Assembly (NCBI RefSeq): GCF_002506585.1
Contig: NZ_DAXW01000015.1
Span: forward strand, 220 to 64,219
Direction of reading: 5' to 3'
Length of the DNA stretch: 64,000 nt
Source of the DNA: Methanoculleus sp. UBA430
GTDB taxonomy: Archaea; Halobacteriota; Methanomicrobia; Methanomicrobiales; Methanoculleaceae
A program made the position numbers and the translations under genes. Within the stretch, counting starts at the first letter, position 1. The number at the start of each line of letters is the position of its first letter. Shown in pieces: positions 9,578 through 18,798 of the stretch. The notes below the pieces were generated by a model, which saw only the letters and a program-made list of their open reading frames with translations, had not been told where the DNA came from and did not search any database.

Positions 9578-9802
9578 ATGAAGAACAGGATCAAGGTCTT
9601 TCGCGCGATGCACGACATGACCCAGGAGGAACTTGCCGATACGATCCAGGTCACCCGGCGGACGATCAACTCCATCGAGCGGGGCAAGTACAACCCCTCC
9701 ATCGAGGTAGCTTACAAGATCGCGAAGACCTTCGGCGTCACCATCGAGGAGGTCTTCTGCTTCGAGGACAATGACGGCGAGGATACGGAGGCCGGGCGAT
9801 GA
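9578..9802 (+). CDS. Short XRE-family transcriptional regulator
   Basis: A 74-residue protein that is little more than one Cro/C1 helix-turn-helix: MTQEELADTIQVTRRTINSIERGKYNPS forms the DNA-binding helices, and TFGVTIEEVFCFEDND closes the domain. It belongs to the YozG/SCP-type compact repressors that have no ligand domain. The ATG at 9578 (MKNRIKVFRA) is chosen because the family begins there; longer readings run into the previous gene. Coupled to the membrane protein upstream by a five-base gap, it probably controls that pair or a nearby target. Confidence 0.85.
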   Translation: MKNRIKVFRAMHDMTQEELADTIQVTRRTINSIERGKYNPSIEVAYKIAKTFGVTIEEVFCFEDNDGEDTEAGR

Positions 9803-10089
9803 TCCGTTGCGACTATCTTACCGGGGTCTGCAACGGCGTTCCGGCGGTGAACGACGACCGCCCCCTCCATATCCTGTCTGTCGTTCCATCGTTAGGGCAT
9901 AACCACCATCTCCGGAGGGGAAATATCTGCCTCATCTATAAAGCGTTGACGACGAGCACGCCCCGGGGAGCCTTTCTGCACCGGGAACCGTCCCCGTAAC
10001 GTGCCAGATCCCGGCACCCCGTGCCACCGCCCGTTCCGCGAGTTTTATCCAGCCAGGAGGCAACAGGGCGTGTGGATGAGGTGTCCATG

Positions 10090-10503
10090 ATGTTTCGTAC
10101 GACAATCCGGGTAGAGACCCACGGGGAGGGGGAAATCGTCGACCTCACGCCCCAAATAGCGCAGGCGGTCGCCGAGAGCGGCGTGCGGGAGGGCCTTGCG
10201 AACATCTTCGTTGCAGGGTCGACCGCCGCCGTCACCACCATCGAGTACGAGCCCGGTGTGCTCTCGGACCTTTCCCGGGCGCTCGCGGTCATCGCCCCGG
10301 CCGATATCCCGTACGCGCACGATGCCGCATGGGGCGACGGCAACGGGCGGTCTCACGTCAGGGCGGCGATTGTCGGCCCGTCGCTCTCCGTCCCGGTGAT
10401 CGCCGGTGCGCTCGCGTGCGGCACCTGGCAGCAGATCGTCCTCTTGGAGCTCGACGTGCGGTCGAGACGCGAGCGTTCGGTTTACGTCACCGTCGTAGAA
10501 TGA
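10090..10503 (+). CDS. YjbQ/UPF0047 family protein
   Basis: A 137-residue protein of the YjbQ family (annotated in databases as secondary thiamine-phosphate synthase because members weakly rescue thiE mutants). Conserved blocks are LANIFVAGSTAAVTTIEYE, HDAAWGDGNGRSHVRAAI and ALACGTWQQIVLLELD, with the His and Asp residues of the putative metal site. The ATG at 10090 is favoured over 10087 because GAGGTG (10078-10083) lies six bases upstream of it. True physiological function is unsettled; a moonlighting thiamine role is family knowledge, not seen here. The 9803-10089 spacer holds no convincing gene. Confidence 0.85.
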   Translation: MFRTTIRVETHGEGEIVDLTPQIAQAVAESGVREGLANIFVAGSTAAVTTIEYEPGVLSDLSRALAVIAPADIPYAHDAAWGDGNGRSHVRAAIVGPSLSVPVIAGALACGTWQQIVLLELDVRSRRERSVYVTVVE

Positions 10504-10631
10504 AACACGAGGAAGGAGACGCGCGGCGGCGATACTGCGGGCAGAGCGATAGGGTCGCCTGACGGGCAACCCGAGAATACGTATCGCTCTGCCCTGGTCT
10601 TCGCCGGAATAGTTCAGGAAGAATGAGTGAT

Positions 10632-10895
10632 TTAATCGAGTGGTACCGTTTCCAGCTGCGATACCAGTTCCCAGATCCGGGTCCGGGCGTGGACCGGCAT
10701 GTTCGGGTCGTTGCTGATCTCATCGATCATGGAGATTGCGGTTGCGGCGCGGAGGCCGATCGACTTTGATTCGTCCTGCAGAATCGATTTCGTCTCATCT
10801 GCAACGCGACGGATGTTGCGTGGAATGGTTGAATCTTCGTTGATATTCTGCAACATCTGGATGCAGATCCGTATTGTTTCTTCGGGACTTGCCAT
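10632..10895 (-). CDS. UPF0147 family protein
   Basis: An 87-residue, all-helical archaeal protein of the UPF0147 family, recognised from the central VADETKSILQDESKSIGLRA and the C-terminal ISNDPNMPVHARTRIWELVS blocks. No catalytic residues are apparent and no function is known. It is divergent from the zinc-ribbon gene at 10962, the two starts being 66 bases apart, with AT-rich sequence between them (around 10910-10940) serving both promoters. Confidence 0.88.
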   Translation of the reverse strand: MASPEETIRICIQMLQNINEDSTIPRNIRRVADETKSILQDESKSIGLRAATAISMIDEISNDPNMPVHARTRIWELVSQLETVPLD

Positions 10896-10961
10896 CGGAT
10901 TTACCCCTTTATTATTAATGGCATCCAGACATATATAAGTTGATTAAGGGAGTTCAACGGA

Positions 10962-11336
10962 ATGACGGCTGATAAGGCTGACGAAGTCATGGCAGAGTAT
11001 CTCCTGAAGGGAGGAAAGATGCTCGCAAAATCCTGTAATGTCTGCGGGTACCCCCTGTTTGAGTACAAGGGAGAGACGCAGTGCGTGATCTGCCCGGAGA
11101 ATATGTCTAACGAGGGTCTTCCCGCCGGGGAGCCGCCTGCCCGGACCCTGGAACCCACGCAGTCTCCCGCACAGGCGGCGGCCGCCCCGGGGCCGCAGGG
11201 CCGGGTTGCCGGGGAACTCGAAGAGACGATTGTCCACCTCTGCGAGCGCATCCGGATTGAGCAGAGAGCCGATGAGTGCCTAACCCTGATGATGGCGGTC
11301 GAGCGGGGCACAAAAGCGCTCAAACGACTGCGTTAA
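10962..11336 (+). CDS. Sjogren syndrome/scleroderma autoantigen 1 (ZNRD2) family zinc-ribbon protein
   Basis: A 124-residue protein. The N-terminal half has a helix with LLKGGKMLAKSCNVCGYPLF followed by CVICPEN, giving a two-CxxC zinc ribbon that defines the SSSCA1/UPF0148 family. A Pro/Ala-rich linker at about residues 50-75 leads to a C-terminal helix containing CERIRIEQRADECL. Archaeal members are of unknown function. The last four bases overlap the 3' end of the convergent hef gene. Confidence 0.85.
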   Translation: MTADKADEVMAEYLLKGGKMLAKSCNVCGYPLFEYKGETQCVICPENMSNEGLPAGEPPARTLEPTQSPAQAAAAPGPQGRVAGELEETIVHLCERIRIEQRADECLTLMMAVERGTKALKRLR

Positions 11337-13615
11337 CGGTACGGCCTGCGGGCAAGATCCCAGATGCCGTGTGCGGTCTTTTCCCCGATCCCATGCACGG
11401 ACGCCAGTTCTTCCAGGTTGGCGCCGATGATCGCCTTGAGCGACCCGAAGTGTTCGAGGAGGAGCCGTGCGCTTTTCAAGCCGATATTCGGGAATGCTGC
11501 AAGCGCATACTCCTGCTCTTCGCGGATCGACCGGTAAGACTTCTTCGGATGCACCTTCCGCTCCCCCCGCTCGCCCCCCTCCCGCTGTGCGAGGACGTAA
11601 AGCATCTCGGCGGTATCGTCCGCATCCCTTGTGCGCATCAGCGCGATCCCCATGTCCACCGTGATAGCGGCAAGCGTGCCCCGGATGGCGTTCGGGTGGA
11701 TATTCCGCACCGCATAGAGGTCGTCCTCCCCCTCGATGATCAGGATCGGCCGCGCCGCCGCATCGGCCATGGCCCGGAGCTGCCCGAAGAGGTCCCGTTC
11801 GATCAGGGTATTCATGAAGTCCTGCACGGTCTTGCGCTCGACAAGGATACGGTCGCCGATGGCGTAATCGCCGAACTCAAGACGTTCGAGCGTTATCGAC
11901 GCCCCGAGTTCGTGCAGGCGCCCCGCGACGCGTGACGACGTCTCCCGGTCGTCGACGGTGATCGCCGGCCCTGCCGGGGCAAACGCGAGGATCTCCACCT
12001 GTCTGGTGGCGGCCGGGATGGATGGGAGGGGAGGGGCGGAGACGGATTCAGGGGCCGGAGCGGGAGAGGGGGCAGGCGCAGAGCTCATGCTCCTGATCCC
12101 CGTCACCATCGCCCGTTCTCGGGTCTGGCTCACGTACCGGAACGTCTCGTCGGAGGTGCCTTTCGTCACCAGCACGACGATCGTGCCGCTGCCGCTCCTC
12201 CCGGTCCTCCCCTTCCGCTGAATGCTCCGGATCTCCGAGGGGACCGCCTCGTAAAAGATTACCATATCCGTCGAGGGGACGTCGAGCCCTTCCTCACCGA
12301 CGGATGTCGCGACCAGACACTTGAACTCACCCTCGCGGAACCGGGCGAGGCTCGCGATCTGCTCCTTCTGCGAGAGCCCCCGCTCTGCGTCCCGGGAGGC
12401 CTGGCCGACGAACCGCTCGCAGGCGATACCGGCAGCGGTGAGCGTGTCGACGAGCGTCTGGACGGTGTCGCGGTAGGTGGCAAAGACGATGATCCGGCTA
12501 TCCGGGTGCGCCGCAAGCTGCGCCCGTACCAGCTCGCGGACGATTGAAACCTTGGGATGGAGTTCCTCCTTCCAGCCGCCGGAGATCTCGACGAGGTGCT
12601 GGTAGGCAGGATCCCCGACGAGGCGCTTGCTCGCCTTGCTCCCCGCGCTCGAGGCCCCTTCCGCACCGAGCCGGGTCAGGTAGAGTTTGAGCGCCTCGCT
12701 TCCTTGCGTCTCGGCAAGCGATATGGCGTGGCGAAGTTTCATGCACTCGGCGTGCAGGGATGCCGCGGTGAACGCAGCGGGGTCCCGGTTCCGGATGCGT
12801 TGCTGGATCTGGGCATTGAGGGCGTTGAGCGCCTTTATCGAGAGTTTATCCGGCTTCGGGACCCGGAAGTTGAGGCTCGCGAGCCGGGTGAGGCGCGACT
12901 CAACGAGCCCTCGGAGGAGGACGAGTGCCGCCTGCAGTTCTTCGGGCAGGTAGACATCGACATACTGGATATTGCGTTCGTGGATGTAGGGGAGGACGTC
13001 CTCGTCGGTCTCCACCCGGGTCTCGACCGTCTTGATCTGAAGGTTGGTGCAGACCTCCTGCACCTTCATCTGGTCGCCCCCCGGAGAGGCGGTCATCGCG
13101 AGCAGCAGGGGCTTGCTCGCCGTTGCACAATAGTGCCCGGCAAGAAAGACATACGCGTAGTTCCCCACCGCCCGGTGGCACTCGTCCACGACCAGCAGCA
13201 CGACGTCGGCGAGGCTGTATCTCCCCGCCAGGCAGTCGTTCTTGATCACCTGCGGGGTGGCAAAACAGACCCGGCACGCCTCCCAGGCCCGGGCCCGCTC
13301 CTCCGGGGAAGTCTCCCCGGTGAACATCACAAGATCGGACTCCTGCGGTTCGGAGCCATCCCCGGAGAGCAGGAACTGTTTGAAGAAACGGAGGTGCTGT
13401 TCGACCAGAGGTTTTGTGGGCGCAAGCATCAGCACTCTGCCCGGGTGAGAGTAGAGGCGAGATGCAGCGACGATGAGCGCGACGGCCGTCTTCCCGAGGC
13501 CGGTCGGGAGGACGACCATCGTGTTCGCGTCAAGCGCCCGGAGTGCGATGGAGAGCTGGTATCGCCTCTCCTCGATGCTCTCCGGCCGGATCAGCGGGTG
13601 GGAGATGTAGGTCAT
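11333..13615 (-). CDS. hef: Hef helicase/nuclease (archaeal XPF/FANCM type)
   Basis: A 760-residue fusion. The N-terminal superfamily 2 helicase has PTGLGKTAVA (Walker A, near residue 40), DECHRA (motif II) and the motif VI stretch QRKGRTGRSG. After a Pro/Ala-rich linker (about residues 505-540) comes the XPF-type nuclease with GDYAIGDRILVERKTVQDF, the metal-binding core, then tandem helix-hairpin-helix motifs (PNIGLKSARLLLEHFG and VHGIGEKTAHGIW). Hef unwinds and cleaves stalled forks in Euryarchaeota. All catalytic elements look intact. Its start overlaps the glyS stop by four bases, so the two minus-strand genes are cotranscribed with glyS first. Confidence 0.95.
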   Translation of the reverse strand: MTYISHPLIRPESIEERRYQLSIALRALDANTMVVLPTGLGKTAVALIVAASRLYSHPGRVLMLAPTKPLVEQHLRFFKQFLLSGDGSEPQESDLVMFTGETSPEERARAWEACRVCFATPQVIKNDCLAGRYSLADVVLLVVDECHRAVGNYAYVFLAGHYCATASKPLLLAMTASPGGDQMKVQEVCTNLQIKTVETRVETDEDVLPYIHERNIQYVDVYLPEELQAALVLLRGLVESRLTRLASLNFRVPKPDKLSIKALNALNAQIQQRIRNRDPAAFTAASLHAECMKLRHAISLAETQGSEALKLYLTRLGAEGASSAGSKASKRLVGDPAYQHLVEISGGWKEELHPKVSIVRELVRAQLAAHPDSRIIVFATYRDTVQTLVDTLTAAGIACERFVGQASRDAERGLSQKEQIASLARFREGEFKCLVATSVGEEGLDVPSTDMVIFYEAVPSEIRSIQRKGRTGRSGSGTIVVLVTKGTSDETFRYVSQTRERAMVTGIRSMSSAPAPSPAPAPESVSAPPLPSIPAATRQVEILAFAPAGPAITVDDRETSSRVAGRLHELGASITLERLEFGDYAIGDRILVERKTVQDFMNTLIERDLFGQLRAMADAAARPILIIEGEDDLYAVRNIHPNAIRGTLAAITVDMGIALMRTRDADDTAEMLYVLAQREGGERGERKVHPKKSYRSIREEQEYALAAFPNIGLKSARLLLEHFGSLKAIIGANLEELASVHGIGEKTAHGIWDLARRPYR

Positions 13616-15342
13616 GCTTTGAGTTCATGGAACGTGGTGGCGCCGCAGATGAGCGCGGAGAGGGTCTCCGGCAGCCGTTCGACCGGTATGCGGACCTGTT
13701 CCATGCTGTCCCGGTCCCTGACGGTCGCGGTGTTGTCCTCAAGCGTGTCGTAGTCGACGGTGACGGCAAAGGGCGTCCCGACCTCATCCTGTCTCCGGTA
13801 ACGCCTGCCGATGGCACCGGAGTCGTCATACTGGGCGAGGATGCGGCATTGGGTGAGCCTCTCCGTGATCGTCTGCGCGATTCCATCGAGGCCGTCCCGG
13901 TTCATCAGCGGGAAGACAGCGACCTGGACCGGGGCGACCGCCGGCGGGAGCCGGAGAACCTTTCGTATCTCGCCCTCGACCTCCTCTTCGGCGTAGCTGT
14001 GTTCGAGCGCGACGTAGATCATCCGGTCGATGCCGTAGGACGGTTCGATGACGTGGGGCATCACCTCCTCGCCGCGGACCTCCACCTCTTCTTCCCGGAC
14101 CACATAGAGGTCGGCAGGAATGAAGAACTCCTCGCCGTCGACGGTGACGCGCGCGCCATCCTCTCCCGGCTCGGATGCGGCGAGAGCGTCCGCGATAGCC
14201 TTCGCCTTGCCGCGGTAGCGGGGGCCGAGCACGCCCATGTCGGCGATGACACGCCGTTTCGCGACCTTCTTCGGCTCGTCGTAGGGCATGAAGACCGTCA
14301 TCGAGGTGTCGGAGTGCGCCGCATGCGAGCGCAGGTCGTAATTGGTGCGGTCGGCGATGCCGACGATCTCCACCCACCCAAAGCGGCCGGAGTAGACCTC
14401 GGCGTCCCAGCAGTCGGCCGCGTAGTGCGCCCGCTCGTCGGTCAGGTGCTGGCGGAACCGAAGTTTCGCCGGATCCACGCCGATGGCGGTCAGGATCCGA
14501 TGCGTGAGCGCGACGTAGTAGGCGACGTACTCGTTTGCAATCAGCCCCTCATCGACCGCGGCGCGCATCGTGATTGCGGCCGGCTCCTGGCCATCGAGCT
14601 GGCGCGCGATGGTGAGGAGGGGAACCTGATAGTCCGCGTAGCGGTGGAAGGCAGGATGGTTCTTCTCGTTTGGGTGGACGAAGATCTCGGCCTCGGCCTG
14701 GGAGAACTCCCGCAACCGGATCATGCCCTGACGGGGCGAGATCTCGTTCCGGTAGGACTTCCCGATCTGGACCGCGCCGAAGGGGAGCTTGTCCCGGTAG
14801 AAGCGCAGCAGCCGGGAAAAGTCGGTGAAGATGCCCTGGGCAGTCTCGGGGCGCAGGTAGCCCTTTCGCTGCGATCCCGGGCCGATGGTGGTCTCGAACA
14901 TCAGGTTGAACGCAAAGACGCCTGCCTCCCCCAGGCGCTCCTCGCACGCGGGGCAGGGCAGTTCGTAGAGCGCTGCCTGGAGAGCCTCCGCCGAGAGCGT
15001 GCCTGCGTTCTCGATACCGTTCTCCGCCGCGATGTGATCGGCGCGGAGGTACTCGCCGCAGTGCGGACACTGCACCATCTTGTCGGCGAACTCTTTCACA
15101 TGGCCGGATGCGACGAAGATCGCTTCATTTCCGACGGTGGGGCATTCGATCTCGTAGTAACCTTCCTGGAAGACGTAGTAGGAACGCCACAGATTCTCGA
15201 CGTTCCTCTTCATCATCGCTCCAAGCGGGCCGTAATCGATGAACCCGGCGACCGACCCGTATATCTCGGATGAGGGCCAGACAAAACCACGTCTTCTGGC
15301 CACTTCCATGACTTTTTCGTAAATATCGCTCGTCTCGGCCAT
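13612..15342 (-). CDS. glyS: Glycyl-tRNA synthetase
   Basis: A 576-residue homodimeric class II glycyl-tRNA synthetase of the archaeal/eukaryotic type. Motif 2 is in YRNEISPRQGMIRLREFSQAE, and motif 3 in EPSYGIDRMIY. Two cysteine pairs, CPHCGEYL near residue 95 and CPACEERL near residue 132, form the zinc insertion seen in archaeal members. The C-terminal anticodon-binding domain follows PPAVAPVQVAVFPL. It charges tRNA-Gly. The gene is upstream of and translationally coupled to hef. Confidence 0.96.
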   Translation of the reverse strand: MAETSDIYEKVMEVARRRGFVWPSSEIYGSVAGFIDYGPLGAMMKRNVENLWRSYYVFQEGYYEIECPTVGNEAIFVASGHVKEFADKMVQCPHCGEYLRADHIAAENGIENAGTLSAEALQAALYELPCPACEERLGEAGVFAFNLMFETTIGPGSQRKGYLRPETAQGIFTDFSRLLRFYRDKLPFGAVQIGKSYRNEISPRQGMIRLREFSQAEAEIFVHPNEKNHPAFHRYADYQVPLLTIARQLDGQEPAAITMRAAVDEGLIANEYVAYYVALTHRILTAIGVDPAKLRFRQHLTDERAHYAADCWDAEVYSGRFGWVEIVGIADRTNYDLRSHAAHSDTSMTVFMPYDEPKKVAKRRVIADMGVLGPRYRGKAKAIADALAASEPGEDGARVTVDGEEFFIPADLYVVREEEVEVRGEEVMPHVIEPSYGIDRMIYVALEHSYAEEEVEGEIRKVLRLPPAVAPVQVAVFPLMNRDGLDGIAQTITERLTQCRILAQYDDSGAIGRRYRRQDEVGTPFAVTVDYDTLEDNTATVRDRDSMEQVRIPVERLPETLSALICGATTFHELKA

Positions 15343-15579
15343 AGTCTTGCAGTATATTTGAGCGCCGGTGCTAATAAAGAATGGTTCTCCTATCGCAGGC
15401 GATCACGATTCTTCGGAAAATGGGGTGAACAGAGAAGTTTTTTTCCACAGTCGGCAATATCCCGGAAGATATGGTTACATCCTTCAAAATGATCGTTCTC
15501 TCCCGGCGATTTATATGGTAAGTTTTAAATGCTAGCGGTTGTAATGTAGGGAACGTTACGCCCCGGTTTGGGGATAAGG

Positions 15580-15611
15580 TATATATATTCGAGGTCATCA
15601 TGAGTGACCTC
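15580..15611 (+). promoter_or_regulatory. TATA box plus 7-bp inverted repeat before the two-HTH gene
   Basis: ATATATATTC (15580-15589) is a strong TATA box. GAGGTCA (15591-15597) and TGACCTC (15605-15611) form a perfect inverted repeat separated by seven bases, placed exactly between the box and the predicted start of transcription near 15610. That position is typical of an operator for repression. The rest of the 15343-15651 spacer is AT-rich and shows no gene. Confidence 0.5.
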
Positions 15612-15651
15612 CTGAACCAGACGGTGGAATACAGGATAGAGAGACACGGAC

Positions 15652-16260
15652 ATGGCAGAAGATACCCGCAAGCAACAGCTCCTCGAGCTGTTCACGACCA
15701 TCACGAACAAGAAGACGATCGTTGAGCCGATGAGAAAGGTTCACGGTACGCTCCGGGATCGCGACGCTGTTGAGCGCGAGATTGCCCTGATCATGCGGGA
15801 GGTCCTCGATCAGGGGTATTTCAAGACCAAACTCGCCCCGCGGCAACTCGCAAAGCTCGTGGTTGCATACTACGACGGTAAGAACGATACGGAGATTGCG
15901 AGAGCGCTCGGCGATGAGAAACTGAGCAAGACCGTGGCACGCGCCCGGGTCCGCCTCAAACTCTTCCGGGAGCTCGACTTCAAGATGCCGTTCGATCAGG
16001 CATCGATGACCGAACTTCTTGATTCGGGGAAGACCATGAAGGAGATCAGCGAGGAACTCGACGTGAGCCCTTCCACGCTCCGTGAGTACCGTCACGTGAT
16101 CGAGCAGCAGAGGGATACCACCCTGGACCCGTACCTGGAGCGGATCAGGGACGTGATGGAAGATCGCGACCTCTCCGAGCTGATGACGCGCGGTGTCGCC
16201 AACGACGGCCTCTCCGAGGCCATCGACATCACCGAAGCGATCGATATGGGGGAGTTCTAA
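15652..16260 (+). CDS. Two-HTH regulator-like protein
   Basis: A 202-residue helical protein with two apparent DNA-binding-like segments: DTEIARALGDEKLSKTVARA at about residues 79-98 and SGKTMKEISEELDVSPSTLR at about 122-141. The order helix-turn-helix, short linker, helix-turn-helix resembles haloarchaeal proteins named conditioned-medium-induced protein 4, but I recall that likeness only loosely. The C-terminus is acidic. A TATA box and inverted repeat lie just upstream, so autoregulation is plausible. The start follows GGATAGAGAG at 15632-15641. Confidence 0.6.
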   Translation: MAEDTRKQQLLELFTTITNKKTIVEPMRKVHGTLRDRDAVEREIALIMREVLDQGYFKTKLAPRQLAKLVVAYYDGKNDTEIARALGDEKLSKTVARARVRLKLFRELDFKMPFDQASMTELLDSGKTMKEISEELDVSPSTLREYRHVIEQQRDTTLDPYLERIRDVMEDRDLSELMTRGVANDGLSEAIDITEAIDMGEF

Positions 16261-16324
16261 CCTTCCGGTCCACCCTCTGTACTCCCCTGAACATTTTTTA
16301 ATGGGCAAGGCCGATCTCTTCTCC

Positions 16325-16999
16325 ATGAGGTTGACCTGGCTTGGCCACGCGTGTTTCTGCCTTGAGGGATCGCGGACGATCCTCATCGATCCCTTCATCC
16401 CGGAAGACTCGCTCTCCGTGGAACCCGATATCGTTGCCGTGACACATGCCCATGCGGACCACCTGGGCATTGCTGCAGAACTCTCGAAGAAGACGGTCGC
16501 CGTCAACGAGGTGGCAAAGTACCTCCGATCGAAGGGCGTTCCCACCGAACCGATGAACATCGGCGGCAGCATCACCGTCGACGGCGTGCAGTTTACGATG
16601 ACGCCCGCGCTCCATTCGTCGTGGCTGGAGGACGAGGGCATGGGCTTTTACGGCGGTGCCGCCGCGGGATTCGTCATCGCGATGGACGGCATCAGCGTCT
16701 ATCATGCCGGCGACACGGCGCTCTTCTCCGATATGCAGCTTATCCGGGACCTCTACCGGCCGGACGTGGCACTCCTCCCGGTCGGCGGGCGTTTCACGAT
16801 GGGGCCCGACGAGGCGATGATTGCAGCCCGGTACACCGGGGCACGGCTGGTGATCCCGATGCACTACGACACGTTCCCGGCCATCCGGCAGGATCTCCAG
16901 AACTTCAAGCAGGCCATCGAGCGGACGACGGCGATCCGGGTCAGGATCCTCTCGCCGGCGGAGAGCATCGAGATTGGTCCCGAGAGCCCTGAAACGTAA
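16325..16999 (+). CDS. UPF0173 metal-dependent hydrolase (metallo-beta-lactamase fold)
   Basis: A 224-residue protein with MRLTWLGHACFCLEG at the start and the metal-binding HAHADHLG near residue 43; further His and Asp ligands appear in HAGDTALF (about residue 130) and IPMHYDTFP (about 180). It belongs to UPF0173, predicted Zn- or Fe-dependent hydrolases of unknown substrate. The ATG at 16325 is chosen because the family starts with this strand and because ACATTTTTTAATG (16291-16303) is a TATA box about 27 bases upstream, implying leaderless mRNA. The longer frame from 16301 has no ribosome site. Confidence 0.88.
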   Translation: MRLTWLGHACFCLEGSRTILIDPFIPEDSLSVEPDIVAVTHAHADHLGIAAELSKKTVAVNEVAKYLRSKGVPTEPMNIGGSITVDGVQFTMTPALHSSWLEDEGMGFYGGAAAGFVIAMDGISVYHAGDTALFSDMQLIRDLYRPDVALLPVGGRFTMGPDEAMIAARYTGARLVIPMHYDTFPAIRQDLQNFKQAIERTTAIRVRILSPAESIEIGPESPET

Positions 17000-17205
17000 C
17001 GGCGGCAGGATGAGCTCCTGCCGCCTGCAACTGGACCCCTGCCCTACTTTTCAAGAGTACGCCTCCCTGGCGGGCGCAACGGTCCGTGTCACGAAGCCCA
17101 TCCGCACCTCCACCGGATCCTGCACAAGGTATATGTGATCTCAAGCCCGGAGTGGGGCCCGGATCACTCTCTCAGAGTGAGAATATCCACTATGAGGTGA
17201 TAAGA

Positions 17206-18171
17206 ATGGAAGATGACAAGATATTCACCCCCGGCGGTAAAGAACGCCTGCAGGCCAGCAGCGACCGGGAAAATGTCCCGTATCCCCGCGGTGACGGGAA
17301 GGTCAAACTGGTGACCGCGGACTGGCTGGCCGACCGCCTGCACGACGGCAACCTGACGATCGTCGACATCCAGCCGAACATACACGACTACATCCAGGAG
17401 CACATCCCCGGTGCCACCTACCTGACCGAAGGCGTCCTGCGGGTATCCAATCGTGGCTTCCCGGGGTCGTACAGCCCGACCGCCTGCATTCAGGAGTCGT
17501 TCCGCCGCGCGGGCATTGAGGCCGACTCGCCGGTCGTCGTCTACACCGGCAAGGGCGTATTCTCCAGCAGGGGAGATGGGCTCGGGCAGACGATGATGGC
17601 CTACACCATGGCGAAGTATGGTCACAACGCCGTATACATCCTCGATGGAGGACTGGATGAGTGGAAGAATCATGGAGGGGAACTTTCGCAGGAGTACCCT
17701 CCCATTGAGCCGTCCGGTTTCACTGCCGAGCTCCGCGACGATTACGCCATCAGTTACGAGGAGTTCCTGCGGGTCAAGGACAACGACGACGTGATCGTGC
17801 TCGACGCGCGTCCGACAAAGGTCTATGAAGGGCAGGGTCCCTGGCGGAGACCGGGGCATATCCCCGGTGCCGTCAACCTGCCCTGGAGAAGCCTGATGGA
17901 CGACGAGAACCCGGCGCTGCTCAGGCCGAACGACGAACTCGACATGATCCTGGAAGATCACGGTGTCGACCGGAGCAGGACCGTCATCTGCTCGTGCGGG
18001 ACCGGCCGGGAGGCCACGAACGAGTTTGTCCTCTTGAAGTGGCTCTACCGCTACCCGGACGTCCGGCTCTACGAGGGATCGTTCACTGAATGGGTCACGC
18101 ATCCGGAGAACCCGGTCGTAGAGGGGTCAGAACCACGAGAGGCGAGAAGAGAGGCGGTTCCTGCACGGTAG
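17206..18171 (+). CDS. Two-domain rhodanese (thiosulfate sulfurtransferase-like)
   Basis: A 321-residue protein with two rhodanese modules, about residues 30-160 and 175-310. The C-terminal module has the active loop CSCGTGREATNE, with the catalytic Cys preceding GTGREA; the N-terminal module has TGKGVFSSRGDG at the equivalent place and no Cys there, so it is the usual inactive domain. Such enzymes move sulfane sulfur from thiosulfate or 3-mercaptopyruvate to acceptors. The start at 17206 (MEDDKIF) has GAGGTGA (17194-17200) five bases upstream, better than the frame extension from 17086. Confidence 0.9.
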   Translation: MEDDKIFTPGGKERLQASSDRENVPYPRGDGKVKLVTADWLADRLHDGNLTIVDIQPNIHDYIQEHIPGATYLTEGVLRVSNRGFPGSYSPTACIQESFRRAGIEADSPVVVYTGKGVFSSRGDGLGQTMMAYTMAKYGHNAVYILDGGLDEWKNHGGELSQEYPPIEPSGFTAELRDDYAISYEEFLRVKDNDDVIVLDARPTKVYEGQGPWRRPGHIPGAVNLPWRSLMDDENPALLRPNDELDMILEDHGVDRSRTVICSCGTGREATNEFVLLKWLYRYPDVRLYEGSFTEWVTHPENPVVEGSEPREARREAVPAR

Positions 18172-18798
18172 TCCGTAAGCGCCCGGGCAACCAGCCATAA
18201 CCTTTATTTTCTACATTTAAAAAAACAGAAATTATTATATATTACCGTGGACTAAATAGCGCTAGAGAGATTTGGATCCACACAAGACACTTCCCCCCTT
18301 GACGTCGTCTTTTCGTGCGTCCTCTTCTCTCTAATCCACATTTCTTCCGGGATTCTCGCAGCCGCGAGGTGTGTTCATGCGATAGATGGCACAGTTCGCA
18401 TTCTCTCCTCCAGCGTAGCGGCCCGCCCTGTCTCGAACGAGGGCGAACCTGTGCCGGATTACTTCATCTTCCAAGCGCTCGCGAAACCTTAAATTCATCT
18501 GCAGCCATTAGATCTCCGTGGACAGCGCCGTTGCCGGATCGTGCCCGTGAGCGAAGGACTTACCGTAGATGGCGGAAAGAAGCCGGCCGTGCCGATATTT
18601 TCACCCAGAAACACCTGGGCTGCCGCGAACTACTGCTTTCGTGACGCTGCCGGATGAACATCCAGGCAAAAACACGTGAGCGGCAGGGGAAGGAGCATAT
18701 CGGGAGCAACAGGGTCGTCGATGCGGGGATCGACCGGATAACCGGGCAGTGCCCGATCAGGAGTTCGCGCTCTCGAGGAATATACAGGCCGGCAAAAC
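18172..18798 (+). other. 627-bp spacer with a promoter but no convincing gene
   Basis: T- and A-rich sequence (18209-18247) directly after the rhodanese gene includes TTATTTTC, which could terminate it, and TTATTATATATTACC (18232-18246), a good TATA box. The following 550 bases have weak coding character in every frame, with Arg/Ser-rich translations. It may be a long leader of the DUF389 gene or a non-coding transcript; nothing decides this. Confidence 0.35.

Noticed and set aside
9799..9999. 66-residue frame overlapping the XRE gene stop
   Set aside because: No ribosome site, no homology that I can recognise, and a composition (Arg/Pro/His-rich) typical of chance frames; the ATGA overlap is probably coincidence.
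15371..15601. 76-residue minus-strand frame before glyS
   Set aside because: It lies in AT-rich promoter sequence and overlaps the inverted repeat and TATA box of the two-HTH gene.
18315..18644. 109-residue plus-strand frame in the long spacer
   Set aside because: Arg/Ser-rich translation with no hydrophobic core and no ribosome site; treated as non-coding.
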